Assembly (NCBI GenBank): GCA_036320915.1
Contig: JAXBDG010000001.1
Span: 3,866,001-3,930,000, forward strand
Direction: 5' to 3'
Source: Linnemannia elongata
Taxonomy: Eukaryota; Mortierellomycota; Mortierellomycetes; Mortierellales; Mortierellaceae
DNA: 64,000 nt
Of this stretch, positions 25,333 to 37,590 are shown in pieces (position 1 is the stretch's first letter; every line of letters starts with the position of its first letter). The position numbers were made by a program, and so were the translations under genes. Below the pieces are notes generated by a model. The model searched no databases. It saw nothing but the letters and a program-made list of their open reading frames with translations, and was not told the DNA's origin.

Positions 25333-28300
25333 ATGTCGGTCCGACTTGTATCCAGCGCCAAAAACCTGCGCGAGTCTTTCAAAAACCAAGCAGGGAGCTC
25401 CACCAACCTGCCCGCTTCAAGCGGCATCAGTATCTTCACAGCCACCAGCGACATGTCTCAAACTCGGTCACTTGACCCAACCTCCCCTTACTCTGGAAGC
25501 AATCCATCGCTCTCTCGTCAGGGCAGTCTTCTTCGTTCCTCCAGCAACGGCAACCTTCGCCGCGCTAAGAGTGTCCAGAAGAAAGGTCTCATCTCTAAAG
25601 TCTTCGCTGAGGCCGAGACCGAGAACAATATGGCAATGCCTGATCTATCCATGGAGATGACCCTTCTGATCGTAAAGCGCTGTGTCAAAGAAATCCGAGA
25701 GAGAGGCAAGTTCAACTTCTCCCCTTTTTCCTTTTGGTTGTGTTCTTGATTTATTCTTGTGATAATGTGAAAGGGACGATTGTCAATACGACATGCATGA
25801 TGAGCTATATGCAGCTGTGGTTTAATTAACACGGGAAATATCTCTTTATACTGCTTGCCTTTTGTTATTTATAGGACTCACAACAAAGGGCATTCTGCGC
25901 CAGGTGCAGATGGGCCAGAGCCAGAAAGTCATTCTCAACACGATACGCATGATCCTCGACGATGATGCCAGCACCGAGCTCTCACCATTGCACCGAATCG
26001 ATATCCATCTGGTTGCTCACGCCATGAAGTGGGCCATTCGATACTCAGAAGAGACTCTTGTCACATATGACGACTATCGCGTTCTATATCTCGACCAAGG
26101 TATGTTTGCTCTCTTCCTCACATGCATCATGAGCGCTTTTATTGTTGTACATGTACGCATTGACCCGCTGAGCGATAATGCTAACTGCCCGTTGCAAAAT
26201 AACGCTCACATCTTCTAGATCGTAACTTTACAAAGTTCATCAAAGATCTCCCAGCCACAAACCGGTCCATTCTGCTTGATCTCTTTTCGCTCTGCGCCGA
26301 TGTCACTCTCCTTGCTCACCTTAACGGCATGACGCTGGTCGTGGTCGCCAAAGCCATCTCACTGAGCATCATGGCTGAGCCCGAGCGTGAGTTCACCACC
26401 TTTGACGCCTCTCTCCAACAACGCAACCTCTGGGGCGCTGCCTGCGAAGACCTCCTGCGCGCATTCCTCCGCATCAAAACTCAGTATGACCTTGCCAAAA
26501 TCGACCAACCAGATGACTGGGACGAGAACACATATTTCTGCAGCGAGACCCGAGTCCTCAAGAGTGCCCGTCAACAGAACGAGGGCAAGGCCAGCATGCG
26601 GATGCAGATGCCCTACCAGAACCTGCCCTCCCGTCTCGACATCTCTCTCCCTTCAAGTGCTGGCTCTAGCATGCCCATGAGCGCAACGACTCCTCGCAGC
26701 TTTGCCAACGCCAACGGATATTTTGACACCGTCTTGACGCCACAGTCTGCATCTCCCCACTCTCATTCTGGTGGCGTCTTTGGAGCCTCACTTTCCCGAT
26801 CTGAGTCTTTGGCAAAGTCGAACGTGTCTATCTCAAGACCTACTTCGCCTCTCCCCCCATCCCCTCGCCCTACATCACCCTATTATGAGGAAGAGCGCAC
26901 CGAGTACGAAGAGATCATGCAGGACATGTCCCACCTCAACCGTCTTCGTCAACAAGAGAACATGTCTGCACACCAGCTGCTGCGGCCAGCCGTAATGGTG
27001 ACCCGAAGACGATCGTCGGTCGCCGACATGGAGAGTCTCTACGACAAGTCGAATGACCCAGAGGCCCCTGATGCAGAGGAGGGATATGACTCTGACCCCG
27101 AGGTGACCTACGCCAACCAGCCTGAGGATCCCCATGACTCCCTGATCCCTGACTTTGCCGACGGCCTTGGATGGGACTTTACCCAGAACTTCGACATGCG
27201 CTCTGACGAGATGCCCTCGTTAGCCAGCTTCCAAAAAGACCCTCTTCGTACTGCAGATTACCTGGACAAACATGGGGTCACCCGGTCCAACAGCGCCAGC
27301 AGCAACAGCAGTGGTTTCGGTCTTGCCGGTCCCCCAGCCGCTCCTCTCCGCAGCTTCCGCGATCAGCCGCAGGATAAGTTGGCCTCCATGCGTATGCGTC
27401 ACATGCAAGAGAACCAGCCCAACCTGTATCAGGCATTGAACCGTGCTCAGGCTCAGCAGGACTTTTCTTACAATGGCCGCGCCTCTGGTAGCTCTTCTCC
27501 CCAGAACTCGCTCCACCGCATGGCTGCCTCGAACAACGCTCGCATCGGCCAAGTTCTCAACAACCCCGCTATCAGAACCTCGCCCTCGATGCGTCCCCAG
27601 CGTGCTCGTCGCAACTCGTCCCTCCGTCGCTCCATGTCAATGGATCCCTTCAGCAGCATCAACATGGGCCTCCGTTCCAACCTACGCTCTAACGAGATTT
27701 ATAGCGAGCCCATTATTCTTCACCCGCAGCAACTGCGGACCGATGGACAGTCTGTCATCGATTTTGTGGTCAATGACCCTTACATGCAGCTTCATGACAT
27801 CTGTGATGAGGAGCCCGCCCGTGCCAGCTCAGAGTTCTCTCTTCAATCTTCACCCATGGACTTGGAGGGCCTTCCTGTCCAGCCTCGCCGTCGCTCCCAG
27901 TTGACCTTGAGCGACCGCCCCAAGTCGATGATGGACCTCAATGCCCGCGACTTGCCCTCTTTCACAACCAGCATGGGTATGGGACCCCAGACATCTCAAC
28001 CCTTTGGCAACACACTGACTCTCCCTATCGAAACCTCGCATCTGGTCAGTTCACCCGTGCGCGAGCTTCCTGCCGAGAAGGCATTCGAGGTTGTTTCGCG
28101 TCCACCCAAGGTCGCCGAGGTCAGTGTCATCTTCACTCCCATCCCCACCGGACCCATCTCTCCTCGAGGTGAGGTCAAGTCCAAGTTCCAGGAGAGCTTC
28201 CCTGAGCGCCCTATCTCGCCTCCTCCAGGCTACATTCAGGGCCAGGCGGGATCTTCGTCGTCTGCGAATGGTAGCAGCAACAACAAGCGCTCGCCTACCG

Positions 28301-30645
28301 GTAGCACCGGCACTCGCAGCAACTCTTCTACTGCTTCTTCGCCACGTCAGCAAACGGGCGGTGCTCAACAGCCCAACCGCTCGCGCAGCACTGGTGCAAT
28401 TAGTGCTGATAAGAACCGGCCTGCTCTTCAGCAAGGAGTTACCTTTTCCAGCTCTTCCACAACTTCCTCGCAGCAGCTTAGCGTGGACACTGGCAACAAA
28501 TCTAAGACCCCAGGCTTTATCCGCGCCTTGTCATTCAAGCTGCGCAACAAGCAGAGTGATGACCAGTTAAAGCCTGTGAGGATCAACAACCAGGTGCTCT
28601 CTCCAGCTACGCCTTCTGCCACTGTGCCCTCAATTGCTTCCTCTGCGACCGCCACCACTGCTGATACAGTAGCCCCGGTAGTCTCGATCGAGCCTCCTCG
28701 TCTGGAGCTCAACTTTATTGACGACATGCTGGGTGCCGTCACTGGAGCGGTTCAGGACCAAGAGGACAACCTTCTCAGTCCTGCGCCTGCTACTGCCCCA
28801 GCTTTCATGCACCTCGGCGACGGCGGTTCCTCGGGAAGCTGGAGACGCATGGCACAGGAGTCCTTCCCTATCTCTGCTAGCAGCTCGATGTCAGTCGCCA
28901 GCACCATCACCACCACTACAGTGATGACAGATTCGACCTCAGGATTCAACGGCAACTTCAGTGGCAACAACGGCTTGATTCGAGCCAAGAACAGCTTCAA
29001 TGGCGCACGACGCGCTTCGGCCGCCAGTATTATGGGTGGGTCGGGTAGTTCTCTCTCGCCTACTAGGGAACAGCATCGCCGCAAGACCACCAAGAGCCCT
29101 CTCATGACCGCAGCAGCCAACTCTGCTCTTTCCATGGCCTCCAAGAAGAAGAATGGTATGGCTCTTAGTCCACCCTCCAGCCCTCTTGGTCGTTCCAAGA
29201 CTGCTACTACTATTGTTGTGCGTAATTTGTCTGGAGAAGCCCTAGTCTCTGACAGCTCTTACACTACAGACGATAGTGGTGCGGCCTCGAACGAGGAGGA
29301 GTCATCGTCGACCGATCCCTCATCCATGTTTGTATCCCTCAAGTCTTCTTCCTCTTCGGACGGTGCCATGACATCCCCCAAGCCTCAAGACAACACCCCA
29401 ACATCACCTACTAGAGAACGCATCCCCAAGAAGGCAGCAGCTGCGGACGAGAAGAAGGAATACCGGTTCTCGACTGCGACGCTCCTGAAGGATGGTAAGC
29501 TCTACTACCAGGTGCAATGGGACCAGTTTTCCGAGATTGGTTTTAAATCTGAATTCATCACTGAACCGGAGCAGTACCTGTCTGGAATCCAAACGTCTTC
29601 TCAACAACGGATGTCGTCCCAGAAGGATCCTTGGAGGCAGAGCTCGAATGTAGCAGCGACAGCAGCGGAGGTGGAGGAGGAGTTACCATTCCAACAATCT
29701 CAGTCCCAGCAGCAGCAGCAACAGCGAGCGATGACAGCCAACTCGGATCTTCCAGGACAACAGCCGTCTCGTTTAGGCCAAGTGATCAACAAGAACAACG
29801 GACAACATCAACAAGCACAGGATCAAGGACCAAGCCCAGCCCAGAGAGCCGCGGCGTTGAAGGCCGCTCAAGAGAGTTTCATTGCGCTAGCCAAGGACCC
29901 CAAGGCAATGGCGGCATTGAAGGCCGGATCGACAGGAGGAGTGGGCCAGGCGACGATCATCAGCAGCGGGTCGTTTGTTCGCGGTTCGACCATGCCCCTG
30001 TTGGACAGCGTTCCCCGTGCCGTGAACTCGCCCGAATCGATGACGCCGATGGGTCCCACAAGAGCCAAAACTATGCCTTTGCCTTCGCCCTCTGGTGGTT
30101 CTGGACATGGTTCTTTGTCGTCTTCCTCATCCGATAAGCGTTCGGCTTCGACGGAGCAGCCCACCGCCACCCTTGGCTCCGCCAAGTCGACGGGCGCCAA
30201 GACCAAGGGCGGGTTGTTTGGCAAGAAGTTCAAGGCGAATAAGAAGACTGCCGCAGTCGCTTCACCATCAGCAGGATTGCCCAGCAGTGCCAACGGTGGA
30301 CGGAAGAGACGGTTGTTGCCCCTTGGAGTACGTCGTCAGGATGTGATGACCCGGACAGTCGAGAAGATGGACGAAGTCTTCCCTTGGATGTGTATCGAGC
30401 ACATGGCGGGTCAAGACAGCGGATGGGTCATGTTGGAGCCTGTTGAGGATGGCGCTGTAGGGTGGGTGATCATCGATAAGTTGGAGGAGGAGGTTGCGCG
30501 GTACAATGGACAGGCGCTGCAACAACAGCAGGAACAGATGGAGCAGATGCAGATGCAGCAGAGGCAGGAACAGGTGCAGCAGCAGGAGCAGGCGCCAGTG
30601 CACCTGTTCGAGTCGCAGGCGGTTTCGCAGGTCGAAGTCGCCTAA
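25333..30645 (+). CDS. Large Msb1/Mug8-like protein with RhoGAP-type fold
   Basis: Three exons: 25333-25705, 25875-26099 and 26219-30645, giving 1674 residues. The first intron has a GC donor (AG|GCAAGT) and a normal AG acceptor, and it is the only choice I found that keeps phase. Residues 1-100 are S/N-rich. Residues about 105-290 form a compact domain (LIVKRCVKEIRERGLTTKG, LPATNRSILLDLFSL, HLNGMTLVVVAKAI) that looks like the RhoGAP-related Msb1/Mug8 (DUF1708) domain, which in yeasts acts in Rho/Cdc42-linked morphogenesis. The remainder is a long disordered S/P/N/T-rich tail with poly-Q near 1130 and at the C-terminus. Within the tail are two short ordered blocks (YRFSTATLLKDGKLYYQVQW and PWMCIEHMAG...GWVIIDKLEEE). 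A catalytic arginine finger is not obvious. Family assignment is by pattern recall. Confidence 0.75.
25706..25874 (+). other. GC-AG intron of the Msb1-like gene
   Basis: The donor context is GAGAGAG|GCAAGTTC and the acceptor is TTTATAG|GACTCAC. The exon bases join as G plus GA to make glycine, giving RERG-LTTKG. Apart from the C at position +2, the donor fits the extended consensus, as is typical of rare GC-AG introns. Confidence 0.7.
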
Positions 30646-32949
30646 AACCGGCAAACACATCGTCGTCTTTTTTTTGTGGACATTTTTTCTTTACTTATTA
30701 CTTTTCTCCCCTCTTTCATTCCATTCAGCCTCCATTGAGGCTGTGATCGTTATACACAAGAGTTGCTTTTACTTTATTTTACCCTTTTTTATTACCACCC
30801 GGACTTTCATGTTATTCAATCACCCATACATCCTCCTAAAAAAATAACCTTTCTTCACCCATTCTCCACCATTTCACCTCTACCCATTCAACCTCCTTAT
30901 ACTCACAATATAGCAACCCAAAAAAACCTTCCATCGATCCCTCGATACCAAAAATAATGACCCACCACAAAAACAAACAAAAACAACACCTTTCTTGCCC
31001 TTTCCTCTCCTTGCGCTCACCTTTACCCTCTCTTCTTTTTTCTTGTCAATCATTTTACCAGCTCCAAAAATAAATTGGCCCGTTCCCCCATCTGCCTTCT
31101 TTATCAGACAAAAACATAACTCTCTGTTTATTTTTCTCTGTGAGCACAATCAAAACGCACGGTTTGATGCTCATTTTCCCAAGGAAGAGGCAGAAAATAC
31201 AAACACCTTGAACCCCTTCTCAGTTTTTTTCACAGATTGGTGAGAGGCGATACGGAGAGGTTTGTTTTCCATAGAGAGCACCATTATCTTCAAAGTGTCC
31301 CAACTAACACGAGCTGCCTTCCTATTTTTGGTACCGCCTTTCTCCCTCGTACTTTCCCTTGTTCCTCTGCTTCTCTCTTCTGGTTCTCTCTCTCTCTCTC
31401 TCTCTCTCCTCTCTTGGCCACTGCTTGCTCTACTGATCTTGGTAGTGGAGCGGCGTCGCGGGAAGAGCTTTTACTGCCATGGAGAGGGCTTGGGTGGTCG
31501 AGCTGCCGCGGAGGATATCAAGAGGATACGATAGGAAAGGCTTGCATATATACATCATTGAGTTGCCGAGCGGATGCTCCACCCATGGATCTGATCGATA
31601 AAGCTTGTGAAAAGTGTTTTTCCCGAATAGCCTTGTCATCGATGGTAGCCTGGGAGGCGTGACGTGGTGGTGGTAGTAATATCCTCGACTGTTCTCTTCG
31701 TCAAAGTCGCTGTAGCTCCTGCGAATGCAGGTCGGAAGCAGTTGGGCACTGCTCTTGGAGGTACATGATAACGGGGCTGACCACTACAAGTTTTATATAG
31801 AAAAAAAAACGCCATGCAAATAATATCAAGTATGAAATCCTTCAGCAACAACACAATCTTCCTCTTACTGTTTCATATCGAATTCTTTACGGAATTGGTA
31901 CCTCTTTTCCTTCTATGCCCGAAAACGATGCTAATGTTCGAGATACCAGGCGTTGAGGGTGGTGTTGGAGTCGACAGGAGGGGGCGTGTCTGTCAAATCG
32001 ACGAATACACCAAAAACCGGCTCTTCCCTTTAGGAAAGACCAGGTATGCGTGGACATATTCTCGATAGGCGTTTGAGGCGATTTTTTTTATTTGGCTCTG
32101 AGACGTTGCTGAAATGTCGTAAACCACCATGTTTATCGAGATACCATGCTCTAGAAGGTTGTTGCTGTAGTCGTTTTCGCAAACGAATTCATGTATCGAC
32201 ACAATTAGAAGAAATTGAAGAAAAATCAATCTGAGAAAATAGATGGACTGTCGAGTAGGAGGTGGGGGGAAAGAACTTGGATGCCTACCTTGTTCATTTT
32301 TTTTTTCGTTCGCACGGAAATGAGTATTTCTTTTTTCTTTCTCACTTTTCGACCGACGATGGCTTTCATTGTGTATACGGCGGTGAGAGACGATATCTAA
32401 ATTTTTTTTCTCCTTGAGAGCTGTGTTCTACGTAAAAGTGAAGAGATAAAACTTTTTCTAGTTTTTTTTTCAAAGGGGCAGTGAAGGTATCGATGAGAGC
32501 ATATCACTTTCATTTCGTTTGTCGTGCATGAACTAGCACTATAGAGCATTTTCAGAAGCGATTGGGGACCTCTTGGCTTTATTAATGCATGAGGGGATAA
32601 AGTGCTATCTTCAAACGGAAGCATTTGAAAGGGGATGGGATTGGCAAGTGAGAAAAAGATGGACAAACAAGGAAGGTGCAAGGACGATTCACCCGAGAAC
32701 TGAGAGATTAAGAAAGCAAAACGAAGGAGCCCAAAAATATCCATCTGATTGGCAGCCGCAATGGTGCAATCCATCACTGTCCAGCTCCCCTTACTCGTTG
32801 CTACAACCTTACATGGCGAGTGAGGTTCGTGTCCATGGTGACAGCTGCTTTGAGAAATATTAATGCAAAGATTTAAAAAAAAAAAAGTGTACAAAATTTC
32901 AATCAAGATGAAAAGAATTCCTTTTTTTTTAACGCGTCGCGATCATCCA
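30646..32949. other. Intergenic, no gene recognised
   Basis: The first several hundred bases are the 3' flank of the Msb1-like gene, rich in T and then C/A. Around 31380-31410 there is a (CT)n run. Two loosely similar blocks at about 31940-31980 and 32135-32175 share CGAGATACCA followed by a GT-rich stretch. ORFs of 141-169 codons (31237-31662 plus, 32397-32906 minus) have no visible domain and are probably chance. Confidence 0.45.
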
Positions 32950-33290
32950 ACGAACTGGCGCGCTTTACAGAAATGGCGAGGGTGTGAATGTGGACAGGCG
33001 AAGGGGTCTCTTGAAGGCAACCACTCAAGTATACTCGAACGTTAAATACTTTCTGGGTGAGCTGTACGAACTCAGTCAGGGTGCCTCTAAGGACAACGCA
33101 ATGGCAATATCAATGGAGTGGTAGCTGCTGGAGGGCATCCCGAGGCAAACCTCAAAATCACCGAATTGGCGCGATAAGACAAGCGCCAAGTTCAAGAAGC
33201 AAAGCCTCCTTAACGGAATATTCAAGAAAACCTCACTCTGAGAAACAAATATCAAATATGATTACATGCCCCTGCATGGTCACTCTCGGT
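32950..33290 (+). pseudogene. Sel1-repeat gene relic
   Basis: A plus-strand frame beginning near 32967 reads LYRNGEGVNVD, then KYFLGELYELSQGASKD and AISMEW before a TAG. The next frame continues VAAGGHPEANLKITELAR before another stop. These are two to three degenerate Sel1 repeats (LY-x-x-G-x-G-V and LG-x-LY-E-x-x-x-G spacing). No N-terminal domain or intact repeat array remains. It is far more diverged than the copy at 11.5-12.4 kb, so it represents an older loss. Confidence 0.6.
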
Positions 33291-33516
33291 CGTTGATGGA
33301 GAACAACTGCACCCTGGTACTTTCTCTTCAGACCAGATAACCTTTTCTTCTCTATTAAGCTCAATTGGCTCTTTGTGTGATATAGCTGGGAGAAGAGAAC
33401 GATTTATTCAGCGTTGCAATGTGCCACTTTACGATTGAAAAATGAAAACGAGAAAAGAATTAATGACAAGAAAAAACGACGCCGCAGATTAAGTGTCGCG
33501 CCAATCTCACGACCAC

Positions 33517-34863
33517 TCAAGCCTTCATTGCCTTCATCTGCATCAACTCGACCAACACCTCATGACAATCCGGATGCTCCTTGTACGTCAAAAACGGATC
33601 CTGCTTCCCCTTCTCAAAAAACACCTCCGCCCTATCAACAATATACTTCATCGCCATCCGCTTCACGTCTGCATCACAACTGAACACCGACCGAACTGCA
33701 TTCTGCTCGTTCAACCCGTTCAGCGCTCCTGTCAAGCAATGCGATCGCAGCTCGGAGACACCGTAAAAGTCCGCGGCTTCCAGAAGTTCATCCCACGAGA
33801 CATCTTTCAGCTTCCAGGGGGAAACTTGGTCGAGTGGGGGCCAGCAGATAGAAGGGTGAAGTTCTCGGATCTTGCCTTCTGAGTCGCGCCAGACGAAGGA
33901 GCCTCCCTCGCTGATACTGATGACAAAGCGACTGGTGTCGACGGAGAGGTCGATCTCGTCCATGTAGATGTAGTAGAGGAGGGCACAGAAGGTTGCCAGA
34001 GGAAACTTGTCGACTTTAATCATGATCGCGCGCGAGTCGATGGAAGGTGCAGGAGAAGAGATATTATCGGAAATGGTCCGAGTTGATTCGGCGTCCGACT
34101 CGGCCTTGATGGTAGTAGTCACCTTATCTTTGTCCTTGTCGCCGTTGGCATTGGACACAAGTCGCTGATGAGCATCTTCCTTCTCGATCAGCTGCGCAAA
34201 GACCTTGCATCGTGACAAGACCACGCGGTGCGCCCAGAGTCCGATATGGGAGTGTACCTTATCTGATGAAAAGGTGAAGCAGACATCAACCGTGTTGGGA
34301 TCCTTGAGCAATAAGGAGATGATTTCGCGGCTCTTGGAGGGAGGCGGGGTTAGTTTCCTCGCAATTTCCTTGTGAGTCGAGAAGACGATGTCGAAGCGGT
34401 ACATCCCATCATCGACGACTTTATCGATATCGATCACGCCTGTATTCATATACATAAAAGAAGATCAGAGAACAATGAACGGTCATATTCTGCAAACAGC
34501 GAGGAGAAAAGGCGGGCTTGAAGGAAAATTTGAACCGCCGATATTGGTTATATGTCACTTACATTGAGCAGCACCGCCTTGCATCAACGAACTGCCGCTG
34601 TTGGCTTTCTCGAGGATAGAGGATTTGCTGGAATGAGGGATAATGTGCATCACGATGTAGTTGGTAATATCCATGTGCTGCTGGCGGTACCAAACTGCAG
34701 AAACTTGCAGAGAGGCCTGGTTGCGAGTCAGCGCCACTGTCCAGAACGAGTTGCCTTCAAGAGCAGCTGTCTTCGTAGTTGAGGTGGCTTTGTCGTCCAG
34801 TTGAGGCGCCTCGACCTTGAGAGTGACCTCCTGGTGTCTCGTCACAGTAGCTGTCGGGGCCAT
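33517..34863 (-). CDS. BTB/POZ protein (copy 1 of a tandem pair), possible MATH-like N-terminus
   Basis: Two exons on the minus strand, 34863-34563 and 34439-33517, joined in phase (TGC), give 407 residues. Exon 1 encodes an approximately 100-residue beta-rich domain (FWTVALTRNQASLQVSAVWY) that could be a divergent MATH/TRAF-like fold. Exon 2 holds the BTB/POZ core: DVCFTFSSDKVHSHIGLWAHRVVL and FPLATFCALLYYIY, then LLEAADFYGVSELRSHC and a helical tail. BTB proteins of this layout commonly act as Cullin-3 substrate adaptors; that role here is inference. The acidic S/T/K linker inside the BTB (DKDKDKV) is an insertion relative to typical BTBs. The paralog lies immediately upstream on the same strand, with the same intron position and phase. 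Confidence 0.85.
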
Positions 34864-35630
34864 GGCAAGAATGTTTTTATTGCGTGTGCTTGGTTGGGGA
34901 GAAGAGCAAGGAGTGTGAAAGGAAGCAAGAAGGAAAAAAAGGTTGTGACGTGGTGGCAGGAAAAAGTCATTACGGACGCATGACCCATGAGGAGGCATCC
35001 GTGCACTAATGGTCGACACAAAATGGCCGGAGATGAATAGGGGTTGTGGCAATCCCAGTCACACGGTGTAAAGAAGGACCCAGCGTATTTCAATACACAA
35101 AGAAAGGTGGTTTGGGGTTTTCCACTTCACAGTATCGGCGCATTTTACCATTGACTAAATACATCTTGCAATTTACATTCTTTCCTACTCTCTCTTTCAT
35201 CGGGCACTCTTCCAAGCTCTCCGTGCTGTCTCCTTTATACCATCGTCGAAACAATGAAACAAAGAGCTCAGGCTTCATCTTTTTACGCCCTTGTGTGCCA
35301 CAATTGATTGTGCTTGTGTATTCTCCCTTTTTTTCATTGTCAGTTTTCTGGCCAATTTTCTTTACTTCTTATAAACTCTCTTTATTTGGGTGTCGCTGAA
35401 GTATATCTCGAGTCGTAGGTTTGTGCGTTCGTATTTGGCGCTCTGCACAGGTGACAGAGCGATGTCAAAAAATAATCTTCGCCAAGGTAGCTTGGATAGT
35501 TTTATTGCTTTTTTATTTATTTTTTTGCCGTCCACTATCACAGAGCTAAGCTTACAAAAAAAAGTCGATACCAAGAGGGAGAAATAGCCGCAATAAACAT
35601 ACAAACATCCATAGGCACAACCCCCTCTCG
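34864..35630. other. Spacer between the two BTB genes
   Basis: No gene seen. It contains the promoter side of BTB copy 1 and the 3' flank of copy 2. Short ORFs are chance. Confidence 0.5.
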
Positions 35631-36999
35631 CTAAGCTCTCTCAGCTTTCATATGCATCAACTCAATCAACACCTCATGGCACTCCTCAAGCCCCCTATAT
35701 GCTGCAAACGGGTCCACCCCACCACAGCCATCCTTTCCCTTCTGGAAAACATCCACCCAATGCTTCACAATGAACTCCATCGCCGCCTGTCGGACTTCAA
35801 CCCCACTAATCGATGTCGTGAACAAAACGTCCACAACATTTGATTGGCTCATTCCACCAATCACCTTTTCCAAACAGGTGGCTCGGAGGTCAGAGATCTC
35901 GTAGTGGTCGGCGGCTTCGAGGAGCTCGATCCAGGTCACATCCTTGAGCTTCCAGGGCGAGGACCGGCTGGTTAGGTGGACGGTTCGAGTCTTTCCGGTG
36001 GCGGAGTCTCGCAAAACGAGAGAGTTTTCGTTAGAGCTGATGGCGAAGCGGTTGGCGTCGATGGTCAAGTAAACCTCGTCAGTGTAGATGTAGTAAAGGA
36101 GGGCACAGAAGGTCGCCAGCGAGAACTTGTGGACCTTGATCACCAACGATCGGGTATCGCCTGCGGCAGCGATGGACGAAGGAGTAGGACTACCATCAGC
36201 AGATATGGTACAAGTAGACTCGTCATCCGACTCGAACTTGGCCTCCTTATCGTTCTCGTTCTCGTTCTCAGCCTTGGTCATGGACGCGACAAGGGCTTGG
36301 AACTCTTCCTGTTGTTGAATCAGCTTGGCAAAGACCTTGTGACGCGCCAGGACAACGCGGTGAGCCCAGAGACTGAAATTCGAGTAGACCTTGTCTGAGG
36401 TGAACGTGAAGCAGACGTCGACTGAGCTGGCATCCTTCAGCAGCAGCGGGATGATGTCGTGGTTCTTGGGCGCAGGCGGAGGTGGAGGAGGGGGTAGCAC
36501 CAGTTTTCTGGGAAGGTTGTGGTCGGTGCATAGCACAAGGTCGAATGCGTACTTGTCTCCTTTGATAACTTTCTCTGCCGGGAAACAGCCACCTACAACC
36601 GCGCCAATGAGAAATGAAGCGTATCAGCAAAGTCTTTTAAGACTTGGGAAGCTCTGCTAAGTAACCCATTGCTTTTCTTGCTTTACAGTTAATCAGCCCT
36701 CCGTTTTCAGCGGCTTTACTCGAAGCGAAGGAGTGAAAGTGGACGAAAGAGGCGCTCGAGTCGGGAAAGACACGCATCGATTCGTAGTGGGTCAAGTCTC
36801 GGTAGTTTTGGCTAGACCACTGTATTTGAACCTGTAACATATTCTTCGGTTTTCGAGTCAAGTAGATGTGCAAATGAGAGTTGCAGGTGAAGGTTTGAGT
36901 TTTGATGGTTGCGGTTTTGTTGTCCTCGTTAAAAAGAGGCGACACTATTTTCAAATTCACCTCTTGGGTTGCTTCTACGGAAGGAATAACGAAGCTCAT
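35631..36999 (-). CDS. BTB/POZ protein (copy 2 of a tandem pair), possible MATH-like N-terminus
   Basis: Two exons on the minus strand, 36999-36687 and 36592-35631, joined in phase (TGT), give 424 residues. It is collinear with copy 1: N-terminal beta-rich domain in exon 1, one intron in the same phase, then the BTB core (DVCFTFTSDKVYSNFSLWAHRVVLAR, FSLATFCALLYYIYTDE, LLEAADHYEISDLRATC) and nearly the same C-terminal end (CHEVLIELMHMKAERA against CHEVLVELMQMKAMKA). It differs by a PPPPPPPAP insert just before the BTB and an ENENENDKE linker. The pair is a clear tandem duplication that has diverged. Function as a Cullin-3 adaptor is family inference. Confidence 0.85.
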
Positions 37000-37590
37000 G
37001 GCGAGAAGTGCAGTTGGTTGTGGAAAGAGACAACATGGAAGATAAGAGGAAAAAAAAAAAGCCTCGGTTGGGAAGATATATATCCAGAGCCCTTGCGCAC
37101 CCATGTCGTTACCTGCATCCTCCTTATGTGTCACTTTTGCATTCATTGCTCTATTCCCATCTTGTTTTGCATAAATGCCTCATCTCACCCTCCAAACCTC
37201 CAGCAACAAAATGAGCACAAAAAACGCGTCAAGCATAATATGGTATAAGAACAGTGACATGTGCTATGTTTATTAGATAAAGATAATGATGATAATGATG
37301 ATGATGATAGTGTACACGGATGTAAAGAAAGAAATGCTGGGTGAGTGAGTGGTTCGCTAGGGGGGGGGAGCGGCGGGGATTTTTTTTATCTTTTGTACAA
37401 AAACTGAGGGTGATGAATGATGTGTAAAGAACATGATGACAAATAAAAAAAAAATGAATGAATGAATGAAAAGAAAAATGCTATGAAAAGAAAAGATACA
37501 AAAACAAAACGAAAGGATTAAAGAAAAAAAAGAAAAAAACGTGCAAATTCGCACTGCAACTCAGGCGCACAAGTCTGGACAGCGAGTATC
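37000..37590. other. Intergenic with microsatellites
   Basis: Between the BTB copy 2 start and the PHD gene stop. It includes a GAT/AAT trinucleotide microsatellite (about 37275-37310), a G9 run (about 37360) and a (GAAT)n run (about 37452-37470). No gene seen. Confidence 0.6.
37074..37084 (-). promoter_or_regulatory. TATA-like element upstream of BTB copy 2
   Basis: The minus strand reads GGATATATATC about 75-85 bp before the ATG at 36999, followed by a pyrimidine tract. Position and composition fit a core promoter, but this is a weak call. Confidence 0.3.

Noticed and set aside
28091..28570. 159-codon plus-strand ORF within the Msb1-like exon
   Set aside because: Overlaps the long open frame in another phase; Ser/Arg-rich shadow.
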